A stretch of DNA of 64,000 nt, taken from NCBI GenBank assembly GCA_017394865.1, contig JAFPWT010000017.1, positions 1-64,000 of the forward strand, written 5' to 3'. A program made the position numbers and the translations under genes. This DNA is from Bacteroidales bacterium (GTDB lineage: Bacteria; Bacteroidota; Bacteroidia; Bacteroidales; F082). This document shows positions 1 through 7,830 of the stretch, piece after piece (the first letter of the stretch is position 1; each line of letters starts with the position of its first letter). Below the pieces are notes generated by a model, which had not been told where the DNA came from, made no database searches, and saw nothing but the letters and a program-made list of their open reading frames with translations.

Positions 1-96
1 ATAGTCGTGGATGTAGTTGACGCTGTAGCCTTCTCCCAGCATCTTCATGTACTTCAGGCGATTCTCATAAGTGTGTTTGTTCCTCTTTTTGGACAT
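1..96 (-). CDS. Transposase-like helix-turn-helix protein, N-terminus only
   Basis: Only the first 32 codons lie in the window; the gene runs off the left edge. The ATG is at 96-94 and the visible protein is a lysine-rich start (MSKKRNKHTYENRLKYM) followed by a short helix and GEGYSVNYIHDY. This resembles the first helix-turn-helix of IS3-type OrfA transposase subunits, which bind the element ends. The start codon follows directly on a hairpin with a T-run (97-134), so little upstream transcription should reach it. Too little is visible to name the family, and another HTH DNA-binding protein is possible. Confidence 0.45.
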   Translation of the reverse strand, partial: MSKKRNKHTYENRLKYMKMLGEGYSVNYIHDY

Positions 97-134
97 AAAA
101 AACCCCGAAAGTTTTTTGTCCAACTTTCGGGGTT
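97..134 (-). terminator. Intrinsic terminator of the blaI-blaR-tonB-like operon
   Basis: A perfect 13-bp stem (AACCCCGAAAGTT at 122-134 on the minus strand, partner at 101-113) encloses an 8-nt loop and is followed by four T on the minus strand. It lies 21 bases behind the stop of the TonB-domain gene and ends at the ATG of the transposase-like gene, so it probably ends the operon and shields the downstream gene from read-through. Confidence 0.85.
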
Positions 135-155
135 CAGGTCATCTGACCCCTTTTT

Positions 156-569
156 TCATTTCATCTTAAACACGATCGGTAGGACGTATTTCACCCTGAC
201 GGGTTTGCCGCCCACCGTGCCAGGTTTCCATTTCGGCATGGCCTTCACCACGCGGACCGCCTCGTCATCCAACATGGGATCAACGCTTTTCAGCACCTTG
301 ACGTCGGTGACCGAACCGTCTTTCTCAATCACATACTGGACCATCACCCTGCCGCCAATCTCCTTTTCCTTGGCCTCTTCGGGATAAGCAATGTTTTCAG
401 AAAGAAAGCTTGCCAAAGCCTCCATGCCGCCAGGATATTCCGGCATTGTCTCTGGGGCGTCATATATCTTGTCGCCCTTAGCTTGTTTATCTTGAGCCAT
501 CACATTGGTGTTGGCGAAAAGCACGACGGCCAATACCGCCATTGCTGTAAATAATCTTTTTGCAATCAT
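156..569 (-). CDS. Secreted TonB C-terminal domain protein
   Basis: This 137-residue protein has a signal peptide (residues 1-25, ending in NVMAQ) and a single TonB C-terminal domain (about 45-137, with PEYPGG, YPEEAKEK, GGRVMVQYVIEKDGSV and a KWKPG turn). It lacks the membrane anchor and proline-rich spacer of a true TonB, so energy transduction is unlikely; a periplasmic binding or sensing role is inferred. It is last in the minus-strand operon with the BlaI-like repressor and BlaR-like protease, 25 bases behind the latter. Its domain and hydrophobic segment closely match residues 280-430 of that neighbour, so it looks like a tandem duplicate of the neighbour's C-terminal half. Confidence 0.8.
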   Translation of the reverse strand: MIAKRLFTAMAVLAVVLFANTNVMAQDKQAKGDKIYDAPETMPEYPGGMEALASFLSENIAYPEEAKEKEIGGRVMVQYVIEKDGSVTDVKVLKSVDPMLDDEAVRVVKAMPKWKPGTVGGKPVRVKYVLPIVFKMK

Positions 570-594
570 TGTAGTATTGTTTTTTAAGGTTTAC

Positions 595-2283
595 TTATTT
601 CTTTTTGAAAGTAATCTTCTCAATACCAACCTCTTCCTTGAAGTCGTAGAAGTTGACGATGATGTTGCCTTTTTTATCAACGGTGAAGCCATAAGGCGGC
701 ATCGATTCTTCTGTCATAGAGCTGCCATCGGGGTTGGTGGGATTGATGGAACCCATCGATTTGCCATCATACGTGTAGGTAAAAGGAAGACCCACGTCTT
801 CAAAAACCACCTCGGTTTTGCCCTTCTGCTCCGATTTCAGGCCCATCACGAAGTAGCCCGCGGTAGCACTCTCAATCTCCATAGTCATGTGCATCGTATA
901 GTTCACTTTGTCTTTGGTGCCTTTCCCGGTGCCTTCCCATGTAGTGCCTTCCAACCCGTTACCTTTAGGGTCATCCATCTTAAAGCTAATGGGAAGGTTA
1001 TAGCTCACCCTCACGGGTTTGCCTTTTTGTAGGCCGGGCTTCCATTTCGGCATGGCTTTCACCACCCGAACCGACTCGTTATCCAACAACGGATGCACGC
1101 TTCTCATCACCTTGACACCGGTGACTGAGCCATCTTTTTCAATCACAAATTGGACAAACACCCTGCCTTGAATCCCTTTATCCTTGGCTTCCTCAGGATA
1201 TTTGATGTTCTCGGAGAGATATTTTATCATCATCTCCATGCCACCGGGATATTCCGGCATCACTTCCACAACGTTGAAAATGGAGTCGTTGCTGGCCTTT
1301 GTAACATTGACATCTGCAATGTCAGCCGTGTTAGTCTCGTTAGCATTCATGTCGGTTTTTGACACTTGCTGCGCCGAGACCCTAGCGTTGGCGATCAGCA
1401 GCACCGCCAGCACCGGTATGGTAGCCAACAGTCTCCACCAGAGACGTTTGGCTCGTTCATTTCTTGTAATCATTTTGATACGTTTTTTGGTTAGGATTAA
1501 ACTGAAATTATTGCTCATGCTGCTGAAGTCGACGGCCGTGCACTGCTGCAAGATCAACATCATGTAGTTTTTCTTATCGACGCCCGAGGTTACCACATCG
1601 TGGTCGGCGCTGTATTCATGAAGGCTCTGCAACTCCCTCTTATAGAAGTAGATAAAGGGATTGAACCATTGTAGGATCATGATGATTTCCACAAAGAGGA
1701 TGTCCCAGGAATGGCCATGGGCGATATGGCTCATTTCGTGACGGACGATGTCGGACGAGACATTTTCATCGGGAAAAAAAGCATAGCGGAAGAAGGAGAA
1801 CGAGCCCTGCTCCTTATGGGTATACACAGCAGTATAACCATCCATCTTGCATTTCGGCGAACGGATGATGAGCACCACCAGCCGCACCAGTTTGACGATG
1901 AAAAGCACCGCCATCACCGCGACACCAATTAAATAAATGATACCCAGCACCATCCAAAGGCTGACATACCAGGTGGAAGCAGCTGGCGAACTGGCATCAA
2001 CAATGGGAGTAGCCACTGGACCATCGGGGGTGATGACGATTTCATTGAGCGTATAGCCCGAGAACATCGAATGCCTGAACTCCACGATTTGCGGGGCATT
2101 CGAGCCCATCAGCAGACCGACCAAAGGTAGGGCCAACGAGAACAGCAAGGCCACCAGCAGGAAGCTGCGGTTGAACTTGAAACGGTTGCTGTTGACAAAC
2201 AGCAGACGATAGGCCAGCCACAGCACCGCAATCGAAGCGGCGACAGGAAGCGCGAAACTAGTAATGAATTCGTGTGTGTTCAT
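595..2283 (-). CDS. BlaR1/MecR1-like M56 membrane metallopeptidase with TonB domain
   Basis: A 562-residue sensor-protease. Membrane helices lie at about 5-30, 40-60, 108-138 and 280-303. The M56 zinc peptidase motif is HEMSH at 182-186, with the third ligand likely E223 in LHEYSAD. Family knowledge: such proteins span the inner membrane and, on sensing envelope stress or beta-lactam, cleave the cognate BlaI-type repressor. Here the sensor is not a penicillin-binding domain but a TonB C-terminal domain (about 340-430), followed by a 130-residue tail that I do not recognise. The start lies 3 bases behind blaI, so the two are co-translated. Beta-lactam resistance should not be inferred, because no beta-lactamase or penicillin-binding domain is seen. 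Confidence 0.85.
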   Translation of the reverse strand: MNTHEFITSFALPVAASIAVLWLAYRLLFVNSNRFKFNRSFLLVALLFSLALPLVGLLMGSNAPQIVEFRHSMFSGYTLNEIVITPDGPVATPIVDASSPAASTWYVSLWMVLGIIYLIGVAVMAVLFIVKLVRLVVLIIRSPKCKMDGYTAVYTHKEQGSFSFFRYAFFPDENVSSDIVRHEMSHIAHGHSWDILFVEIIMILQWFNPFIYFYKRELQSLHEYSADHDVVTSGVDKKNYMMLILQQCTAVDFSSMSNNFSLILTKKRIKMITRNERAKRLWWRLLATIPVLAVLLIANARVSAQQVSKTDMNANETNTADIADVNVTKASNDSIFNVVEVMPEYPGGMEMMIKYLSENIKYPEEAKDKGIQGRVFVQFVIEKDGSVTGVKVMRSVHPLLDNESVRVVKAMPKWKPGLQKGKPVRVSYNLPISFKMDDPKGNGLEGTTWEGTGKGTKDKVNYTMHMTMEIESATAGYFVMGLKSEQKGKTEVVFEDVGLPFTYTYDGKSMGSINPTNPDGSSMTEESMPPYGFTVDKKGNIIVNFYDFKEEVGIEKITFKKK

Positions 2284-2286
2284 GGC

Positions 2287-2658
2287 TTATTCGTTCTTGT
2301 CAATGGCATTGTCAATGATTTTCTTTAATTCCTCCAACTCCTCCAAACTGAAGTTCTCCTTCTTGGCGAAGGCCGACACCAGATCGAGGTAGGAGTTGTT
2401 GAAGTAGCGTTCCACCACGCTGCCGAGGAAGTTTTGTGAGTACTCCTCTTTAGTAACGGTAGGCTGGTAACGATTGGCTTTGCAGAAAGTTTCGTGTTTC
2501 ACAAAACCCTTCTTCTCGAGGATGCGGATGATGGTCAGCACGGTGTTGTAGGCCGGCTTCGGTTCGGGGAAGGCCGCCATGATTTCGTTGGCGAATCCGC
2601 TGCCGATGCTCCAGATGACCTGCATCACTTGTTCCTCTGCTTTTGTTAACTCTTTCAT
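2287..2658 (-). CDS. BlaI/MecI-family transcriptional repressor
   Basis: A 123-residue winged-helix repressor beginning MKELTKAEEQVMQVIW, the standard family N-terminus; an earlier in-frame start at 2712 would add 18 residues with no family match and overlap an operator. The recognition region (YNTVLTIIRILEKKGFV) and the C-terminal dimerisation helices (SLEELEELKKIIDNAI) are intact. BlaI proteins repress their own operon as dimers on short dyads until cleaved by the membrane protease encoded next. Two matching dyads lie directly upstream (2683-2752). It heads the three-gene minus-strand operon. Confidence 0.9.
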   Translation of the reverse strand: MKELTKAEEQVMQVIWSIGSGFANEIMAAFPEPKPAYNTVLTIIRILEKKGFVKHETFCKANRYQPTVTKEEYSQNFLGSVVERYFNNSYLDLVSAFAKKENFSLEELEELKKIIDNAIDKNE

Positions 2659-2682
2659 ATTCAATATTTTAATTATTTTTAT

Positions 2683-2752
2683 AACTATTTTCTTAGTTCT
2701 ATAACGCTGCAACTATACAAATTATTTTAATCTTGCAACTAATTTTTTAGTT
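2683..2752 (-). promoter_or_regulatory. Paired operators upstream of the BlaI-like gene
   Basis: Two copies of the same dyad, AACTA-N6-TAGTT, lie at 2683-2698 and 2737-2752, 54 bases apart, directly upstream of the repressor start. Paired dyads in front of an autoregulated BlaI operon are the expected arrangement, though the bases differ from the TACAnnTGTA type of Staphylococcus. The word GCAACTA recurs at 2709, 2735 and in the hicA leader. Confidence 0.65.
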
Positions 2753-2796
2753 TTATGATGATTTTTTTCTTTTTTAATCTTTTTTTGCCGTTTTAC

Positions 2797-2825
2797 TTGA
2801 AAAATGAAAAAAGATATTATCTTTG
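2797..2825 (+). promoter_or_regulatory. hicAB promoter
   Basis: TTG at 2797-2799, an 18-nt spacer and TATCTTTG at 2818-2825 match the Bacteroidota -33/-7 consensus. Transcription should begin near 2830, leaving a leader of only about 15 nt before the hicA ATG. Confidence 0.7.
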
Positions 2826-2843
2826 CAACTAAAATTCAGTTGC
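2825..2843 (+). promoter_or_regulatory. Dyad over the hicA transcription start
   Basis: GCAACT-N7-AGTTGC is a perfect inverted repeat that begins in the -7 box and covers the predicted start point, so a bound protein would block transcription. The obvious candidate is HicB, which has a ribbon-helix-helix domain. The half-site AACT/AGTT is also that of the BlaI-type operators about 85-140 bp away, with one base less between the arms. Confidence 0.55.
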
Positions 2844-2846
2844 TAT

Positions 2847-3104
2847 ATGACCCGAGAAGAAAAAATAAAAAGAAGAATTCTCCGACAACCAAAGGATTTT
2901 ACCTTTGAGGAACTGGAGACGCTTCTTTATCAATTAGGATTTGAGCGGGATAACAAAGGAAAAACTTCGGGATCACGAGTAAGATTTTATCATAAGGATA
3001 AGCATATCCAGTATCTAGCTCATAAGCCACACCCAAAAAATATTATAAAAGAAAAAGCTTTAAAGGATATTGTTGATTTTCTAACAGTAAACAAACTATT
3101 ATAA
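2847..3104 (+). CDS. hicA: HicA-family mRNA interferase toxin
   Basis: An 85-residue basic protein with the small dsRBD-like HicA fold: FTFEELETLLYQLGF forms the first helix, KTSGSRVRFYH the beta hairpin and HKPHPKNIIKEKALKDIVDFL the closing strand and helix. HicA toxins cleave mRNA until bound by HicB. The canonical GSHxxF histidine is arginine here (GSRVRF), as I recall for the Bacteroidota subgroup, with H in FYH and HKPHP as alternative catalytic histidines. ATG 2847 is chosen; an in-frame TTG at 2823 lies inside the -7 box. HicB follows after one base. Confidence 0.85.
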   Translation: MTREEKIKRRILRQPKDFTFEELETLLYQLGFERDNKGKTSGSRVRFYHKDKHIQYLAHKPHPKNIIKEKALKDIVDFLTVNKLL

Positions 3105-3105
3105 C

Positions 3106-3441
3106 ATGGAAACACTGAGATACAAAGGATTTATTGGCAGCATCGAAGCCGAATTAGAGGACAACACCTTATATGGTAAGGTGCTTGGTCTAGACAAAGG
3201 AGCACTTGTTACCTACGAAGGCCAAACTCTCGCCGAACTGAAAAATGATTTTATGAATGCCGTGGACGACTATATCGATCACTGCAAAGAAAACGGGATA
3301 CCGTTACACAAATCATACAGTGGGAGTTTTAATATCCGTATTCCCTCCGAGCTTCACGCAAAAGCGGCCGCTATGGCCCAGGAACTCGGAATATCGCTCA
3401 ACGCTTTCGTTAGGGAAAGCCTTGCCAAAGCGGTCTTATAA
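3106..3441 (+). CDS. hicB: HicB-family antitoxin
   Basis: A 111-residue antitoxin with two parts: an N-terminal HicB fold (about 1-65; YKGFIGSIEAELEDNTLYGKV, where EAELED and a YxG turn are typical) that caps the toxin, and a C-terminal ribbon-helix-helix DNA-binding segment (about 70-111; SGSFNIRIPSELHAKAAAMA, then GISLNAFVRESLAKAV). It is encoded one base after hicA, so the pair is co-translated, and it probably represses its own promoter through the dyad at 2825-2843. Confidence 0.88.
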   Translation: METLRYKGFIGSIEAELEDNTLYGKVLGLDKGALVTYEGQTLAELKNDFMNAVDDYIDHCKENGIPLHKSYSGSFNIRIPSELHAKAAAMAQELGISLNAFVRESLAKAVL

Positions 3442-3471
3442 CCTTAACACTAAAAAAAATAGTTTTTTTTC

Positions 3472-3500
3472 TTGCATAAAATAAAAAATATGTATTTTTG
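3472..3500 (+). promoter_or_regulatory. tRNA-Gln promoter
   Basis: TTG at 3472-3474, an 18-nt spacer and TATTTTTG at 3493-3500 fit the Bacteroidota consensus, and the mature tRNA begins 13 bases further on. Confidence 0.75.
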
Positions 3501-3513
3501 CAGTCGCAATCGA

Positions 3514-3586
3514 TGCCCAATGGTGTAATTGGCAACACGACTGACTCTGGATCAGTAAAGTCCAGGTTCGAACCCTGGTTGGGCAA
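3514..3586 (+). tRNA. tRNA-Gln (anticodon CUG)
   Basis: A complete cloverleaf can be drawn: acceptor stem 3514-3520 with 3579-3585, anticodon stem ACTGA/TCAGT with loop CTCTGGA and anticodon CTG at 3547-3549, and a T arm CCAGG-TTCGAAC-CCTGG. The first acceptor pair is U1-A72. The discriminator base is A3586 and CCA is not encoded. It reads CAG codons. Its charging is of interest because the same window carries gatDE, which would convert Glu-tRNA(Gln) to Gln-tRNA(Gln). Confidence 0.95.
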
Positions 3587-3590
3587 CTTT

Positions 3591-3625
3591 AAACCGCTAC
3601 GAATCATCTCGCAGCGGTTTTTTTT
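3591..3625 (+). terminator. tRNA-Gln terminator
   Basis: AAACCGCT (3591-3598) pairs with AGCGGTTT (3613-3620) and is followed by a run of T to 3625. It lies five bases behind the tRNA. Confidence 0.85.
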
Positions 3626-3652
3626 ATTATCTTTGCTCCACGTTTTACCCCG

Positions 3653-4546
3653 ATGAAAATGGAAACGAAATCAACCGACAAGGAAAAAACCAAAGGTTTT
3701 CTGCTCTTGCATCTGTCGGTTTTCATCGCGGGATTTACAGGGGTGCTGGGACGGCTCATCGAACTGGATTCCGCCGTTTTGGTATGGCATCGCATGGCTT
3801 GGGCCGCAGCATTGATGGTTTTATTTCTCCTTTTCCGCAAAGAACTGAAACGCTATAAGTTCAAAGACCTGCTGCAGATGGGCGGTGTCGGCGTTTTGTT
3901 GTGTCTTCATTGGGTATTCTTCTATGCCAGCATCAAAGCATCCAACGTCTCGATTGGGGTGGTATGTTTCTCCTTGGTTGGGTTTTTCACCGCCTTGTTC
4001 GAACCAATCATCAACAAACATCGATTTTCCGTCAGGGAATTCCTGTTCAGCATCCTCACGGTATGCGGCGTCTATCTCATCTTCCAGTTCGACACACGCT
4101 ATCGGCTGGGCATCACACTTGGCATTGTGTCTTCGGCTTTGTACGCGCTGTTCGCCATCGCCAACCAACATGTCGGGAAGCATTATGAGGCCAAAAACAT
4201 GCTCCTTTGGGAAATGATCGGAGGGCTCGTCGTCCTCAGCGCCATTTTCCCCATTTACAACGCCTTTGCGCCCGTTGAGAAGTTCCTCCCTACCGGCTTG
4301 GATTACCCCTATATGGCCTTTATGGTGATCGTATGCACCATCGGTCTTTGCCTGCTACAGATCATCGTATTGCAGAAGATCGATGCTTTCACGGTCAACC
4401 TGACCTACAACCTTGAACCCGTTTATAGCATCATCCTCGCCATGCTGATTTTCAACGAGTACCAGGAATTGAATTTTTCTTTTATCCTTGGCATAGCATT
4501 CATTGTCATCTCGGTGGTGTTTCAAACCTGGTCAAAGTTGAAATGA
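3653..4546 (+). CDS. EamA/DMT-family transporter
   Basis: A 297-residue inner-membrane protein with about ten hydrophobic segments arranged as two EamA repeats. The first contains GFTGVLGRLIELDSAVLVWHR and ASNVSIGVVCFSLVGFFTALFEP; the second contains TVNLTYNLEPVYSIILAMLIFNE, the usual end-of-repeat signature. Members of the drug/metabolite transporter family export amino acids or other metabolites; the substrate cannot be read from sequence. A TATCTTTG box at 3628-3635 lies directly behind the tRNA-Gln terminator and gives a leader of about 15 nt. It appears to be transcribed alone. Confidence 0.85.
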   Translation: MKMETKSTDKEKTKGFLLLHLSVFIAGFTGVLGRLIELDSAVLVWHRMAWAAALMVLFLLFRKELKRYKFKDLLQMGGVGVLLCLHWVFFYASIKASNVSIGVVCFSLVGFFTALFEPIINKHRFSVREFLFSILTVCGVYLIFQFDTRYRLGITLGIVSSALYALFAIANQHVGKHYEAKNMLLWEMIGGLVVLSAIFPIYNAFAPVEKFLPTGLDYPYMAFMVIVCTIGLCLLQIIVLQKIDAFTVNLTYNLEPVYSIILAMLIFNEYQELNFSFILGIAFIVISVVFQTWSKLK

Positions 4547-4587
4547 TTATCTTTGGCCAAATAATCTAAAATCAATTAAATGACTTT

Positions 4588-4617
4588 TTGAAACCTTATT
4601 GAAAAAACGTATATTTG
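4588..4617 (+). promoter_or_regulatory. Sialidase promoter
   Basis: TTG at 4588-4590, a 19-nt spacer and TATATTTG at 4610-4617. It lies 25 bases ahead of the chosen ATG. Confidence 0.7.
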
Positions 4618-4641
4618 CCTCATCAACAAACCACTACGATC

Positions 4642-6585
4642 ATGAAAAAGACAGCCCTGCTCCTTGCCTTGGTGACGCTATCCCTGTGCGTCTTGGCCCA
4701 ACCCGCCCACTACATCACCTTCAACGGCACCGACAACATCACTAATAACCAGATGGCCGACCTCTCAGGCCATGGTCATAACGGCGAGATGGTCAATTTC
4801 ACCTTCGGCGGAGCCGAAATCCTCAACGTCACCCTCACCCAAGATACCCGCTTGGCAGGCCGCGGCAACCCCAACGACGTGCTGCTGAAAGCCGCTGTGG
4901 CCTATGGGGGCGACAATGCCGTGGAGAGCTTGCAATCCATTACGCTCAACCTCGAAGGCACCACCGACCTCAGCGACATCGCCTTGGTCAAAGTGTACGC
5001 CACCGGATCAGTGAACGCCTTTGACGAACGTCATCCTGAGACAGCCACCCTCATCGGCAGCGTTGAACCCACCTCGGGCGACATCGTCTGCGACCTTAGC
5101 GGAACGCTCAACTCGGGCACTAACTACCTGTGGATCACCGCTCAAGTGGCTGGTAACGCCACCGAAGGCCATGTGATCGACGCCTCCTTGAAGTCGATCT
5201 CTACCGCCAGCCAGACCTACGATCTCAGCAACCCCTCGCCTACCGGCAACCGTGAGATCATCCTCGCCCATACCCTACTGTATCAGCCTGGCGACTATAG
5301 CTCGGCCAACTACCGCATCCCCGCCGTCATCACAGCCAAGGACGGCTCGATCGTGGCGGTCACCGACAAGCGCAAATACAACGAAGGCGACCTGCCTGAG
5401 GACATCGACATCGTGTGCAACCGCAGCACCGACGGCGGTCACACCTGGAGTGAACCTTATACCATCGCTTTAGGCACCGGCGTCAACCACGGCTTTGGCG
5501 ACTGCGCCCTGGCCTGGAACAACGACGAGAACGGCCTCATCGCCGCCTTTGTTGGCGGTCCTGGACTGTGGTACTCCACCCCATCGAATCCGATCCGCAC
5601 CTATATTTGTAAGAGTTATGATAACGGTCAGACTTGGACGGAGCCCGAAGACATCACCCACTTCATCTTTGGCGACAACTGTATCATCCCTGAACAACGC
5701 ACATGGCGCGCCTCGTTCTTCGGGTCGGGTAACGGGCTGCGCACCTCCACGGGCCGTATCATGTTTGTGGCTGCCATCCGTGAGAATACGGCGCAAGTAC
5801 TCTACAACCATGCTGTTTATTCCGATGATAACGGCCAGACCTGGCATGTGTCGGGTCGTGCTTCCACCTCGGGCGATGAGGCCAAGGTCACGGAGCTGGT
5901 TGATGGTCGCATCCTGATGAGCATTCGCCACGCGGGCAACCGCTGGTACAACATCTCCGAAGACGGCGGCGAGACCTGGCAACCCACCACCTCCACTTGG
6001 ACTGACATCACCGCTCCCGCCTGCAACGGCGACCTCATCCGCTATACTTCCGTCAACAACGGCGACGACCGCAACCGTCTGCTGCACTCGGTGCCATACG
6101 GCAGCTCCCGCGCCAACGTCTCGGTCTACGTCAGCTACGACGAAGGCGAGACCTGGCCCGTGCGCAAATGCATTGTGCCATACAGCTCGGCCTACTCCTC
6201 ACTGTGTGTGCTGCCTGACGGCACCATCGGCCTATACGTGGAGGAATCCTATGCCGGCGCTTCAGGCTACTCCACCGTGTTCTACAACTTCAGTCTGGAT
6301 TGGCTCACCGACGGAAATGACCATTATATGGCAGTAGCCGAAAACCACGAAAAAGAAGACACTCTGAAGATATACCCTTCGCCCTCTTCGACGTTCATCA
6401 ATGTCGAAGCCAAAGGTTTCCAGGTCCTGAATATCTATAATACGTCAGGACAGCTCGTCAAGACCATCAAGACCAACGGCGCCCCCGAAGTCCGCATAAA
6501 CGTCTCCGGACTGGCCGCCGGACTCTATTTGATAGAGGCCCTCGACCAGAACGGAATCAAAAAAGCTGGAAGATTCGTTAAATAA
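4642..6585 (+). CDS. Secreted sialidase (GH33-type) with type IX sorting domain
   Basis: A 647-residue exo-alpha-sialidase releasing terminal sialic acid from glycans. After a signal peptide (1-20, ending LCVLAQ) comes a beta-sandwich neuraminidase N-terminal domain (about 45-205), then a six-bladed propeller. The propeller carries the YRIP motif at 224-227, whose arginine binds the sialate carboxyl group, and five Asp-boxes: STDGGHTW (about 262), SYDNGQTW, SDDNGQTW, SEDGGETW and SYDEGETW. The C-terminus (about 575-647; LKIYPSPSSTFINVE to GRFVK) is a type A sorting domain that routes the protein across the outer membrane. ATG 4642 is chosen because it starts the signal peptide; an in-frame TTG at 4615 lies in the promoter. 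No nan catabolic genes are adjacent. Confidence 0.92.
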   Translation: MKKTALLLALVTLSLCVLAQPAHYITFNGTDNITNNQMADLSGHGHNGEMVNFTFGGAEILNVTLTQDTRLAGRGNPNDVLLKAAVAYGGDNAVESLQSITLNLEGTTDLSDIALVKVYATGSVNAFDERHPETATLIGSVEPTSGDIVCDLSGTLNSGTNYLWITAQVAGNATEGHVIDASLKSISTASQTYDLSNPSPTGNREIILAHTLLYQPGDYSSANYRIPAVITAKDGSIVAVTDKRKYNEGDLPEDIDIVCNRSTDGGHTWSEPYTIALGTGVNHGFGDCALAWNNDENGLIAAFVGGPGLWYSTPSNPIRTYICKSYDNGQTWTEPEDITHFIFGDNCIIPEQRTWRASFFGSGNGLRTSTGRIMFVAAIRENTAQVLYNHAVYSDDNGQTWHVSGRASTSGDEAKVTELVDGRILMSIRHAGNRWYNISEDGGETWQPTTSTWTDITAPACNGDLIRYTSVNNGDDRNRLLHSVPYGSSRANVSVYVSYDEGETWPVRKCIVPYSSAYSSLCVLPDGTIGLYVEESYAGASGYSTVFYNFSLDWLTDGNDHYMAVAENHEKEDTLKIYPSPSSTFINVEAKGFQVLNIYNTSGQLVKTIKTNGAPEVRINVSGLAAGLYLIEALDQNGIKKAGRFVK

Positions 6586-6587
6586 GA

Positions 6588-7196
6588 TTACTTCTCCAGA
6601 TTCATCCTGATACGCGAAGCCAAGATATCCACCACCACGGGGCTGGAGCCCTGCGGCAGGATGATGTCGGCATAACGCTTGGTGGGCTCGATGAACTGCT
6701 GGTGCATGGGCTTCACGAAGGTCTGGTAGTGACGCAGCACCGCCTCCCAGGTACGACCACGCTCAGCGATGTCGCGATGGATGATACGCATCAGACGCTC
6801 GTCGCTGTCGGTGTCTACAAACACCTTGATATCCATGCGTTTACGCAACTCCTCGTTGTTCAGCACCAAGATGCCTTCCACAATGATCACCTCGGTAGGC
6901 TCCACGTGGACCACCTCTTCCGAACGGGCACATGTAACGTAGGTGTAGATGGGCATCGGGATGGTCTCCCCTCTCTTCAAGCGATCAAGATGCTCAATCA
7001 TCAAAGGCCACTCAATGGCATCAGGGTGGTCGAAGTTGATGTGCAACTTCTCCTCTGGGGAGAGATGACCATTGTCATAATAGTAAGCGTCCTGCGAAAT
7101 GACTGATACTGAGTTGTTTGGCAATTGCTTGATCAGCTCCTTGACGACGGTGGTCTTGCCTGAACCCGAACCGCCCGCAATACCGATGATTAACAT
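6588..7196 (-). CDS. udk: Uridine kinase
   Basis: A 202-residue cytoplasmic kinase that phosphorylates uridine and cytidine with ATP or GTP in pyrimidine salvage. The Walker A loop GGSGSGKTT is at residues 8-16, followed by SQDAYYYD, the FDHPDAIEW nucleoside-binding segment, the VIIVEGILVL strand and the RRIHRDxxERGR-type lid (RIIHRDIAERGRTW). The length is normal for the family. It converges on the sialidase with two bases between the stop codons and shares a divergent promoter region with the FMN-binding protein gene. Confidence 0.95.
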   Translation of the reverse strand: MLIIGIAGGSGSGKTTVVKELIKQLPNNSVSVISQDAYYYDNGHLSPEEKLHINFDHPDAIEWPLMIEHLDRLKRGETIPMPIYTYVTCARSEEVVHVEPTEVIIVEGILVLNNEELRKRMDIKVFVDTDSDERLMRIIHRDIAERGRTWEAVLRHYQTFVKPMHQQFIEPTKRYADIILPQGSSPVVVDILASRIRMNLEK

Positions 7197-7209
7197 GTTA
7201 TTGAATTTT

Positions 7210-7248
7210 TTGAATGCACAAAGATAAAAAAAAGTACTTTTGTGACAA
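7210..7248. promoter_or_regulatory. Overlapping divergent promoters, udk and FMN-binding gene
   Basis: On the minus strand TATCTTTG (7219-7226) has TTG at 7246-7248 after 19 nt and serves udk. On the plus strand TACTTTTG (7235-7242) has TTG at 7210-7212 after 22 nt and serves the gene starting at 7260. The two -7 boxes lie 8 bases apart, so only one promoter can be occupied at a time. Confidence 0.65.
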
Positions 7249-7259
7249 ATTTAAACGCC

Positions 7260-7769
7260 ATGAAAAAAACAAAGCTGTTTTTCGTAGGGCTGATCATCGC
7301 CCTTTCCACCTTTGCCTTTGCCCAATGCACAAGTTATACGCCTACCGAGAAGGATCTCCCGATAGAAACCCTGACGGAGCTCCAGACTGCTTTCCCCAAG
7401 GCCGCTTACGTAGAGCTGACCGCTGAAGCTACCTACGCCGTGAAGAACGACAAAGGTAAGGTCATTGGCTCCGTGCTGTTGTCATCGCCTTATTCAGATG
7501 AAATTAAGGGATTTAATGGGCCTACACCGTTACAGATTGCCCTCGACAACAACGGAAAGATCATCGAAGTGCGGGTGCTGGACAACAACGAGACACCCAA
7601 GTTCTTGAAGCGCGTTATTGATGCCAAGTTTTTGGAGTCATGGAACGGCCTCACCGTCGAGGAAGCCATTGATAAAGAAGTGGATGCCGTCAGCGGAGCC
7701 ACTTACTCCTCTAACGGAATTCAGAACAGTCTGAAAGCACGACTACGTATTACCAAGCCTTCGAAATGA
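7260..7769 (+). CDS. Exported FMN-binding domain protein
   Basis: A 169-residue protein with a signal peptide (1-21) and an FMN-binding domain like that of RnfG/NqrC. The motif VSGATYSSNG near residue 145 matches the S-G-A-T-x-S/T site at which the FlgT/ApbE flavin transferase attaches FMN through phosphate. The KVIGSVLLSSPYSDEIKGFNG stretch is the usual beta meander of the domain. It is therefore likely a periplasmic electron carrier; its partner is not in this window, since neither Rnf nor Nqr genes are adjacent. A cysteine follows the signal region (FAQC) but does not form a good lipobox. Confidence 0.8.
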   Translation: MKKTKLFFVGLIIALSTFAFAQCTSYTPTEKDLPIETLTELQTAFPKAAYVELTAEATYAVKNDKGKVIGSVLLSSPYSDEIKGFNGPTPLQIALDNNGKIIEVRVLDNNETPKFLKRVIDAKFLESWNGLTVEEAIDKEVDAVSGATYSSNGIQNSLKARLRITKPSK

Positions 7770-7830
7770 TGAAATAACTGGTATGATTCTTGTGGCTTTT
7801 TATCTTTTGTTCACAAAAAAGAATCATCCC

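Noticed and set aside
595-2658. Beta-lactam resistance locus
   Set aside because: The BlaI/BlaR-type pair lacks a penicillin-binding sensor domain and no beta-lactamase is present; the sensor part is a TonB-like domain.
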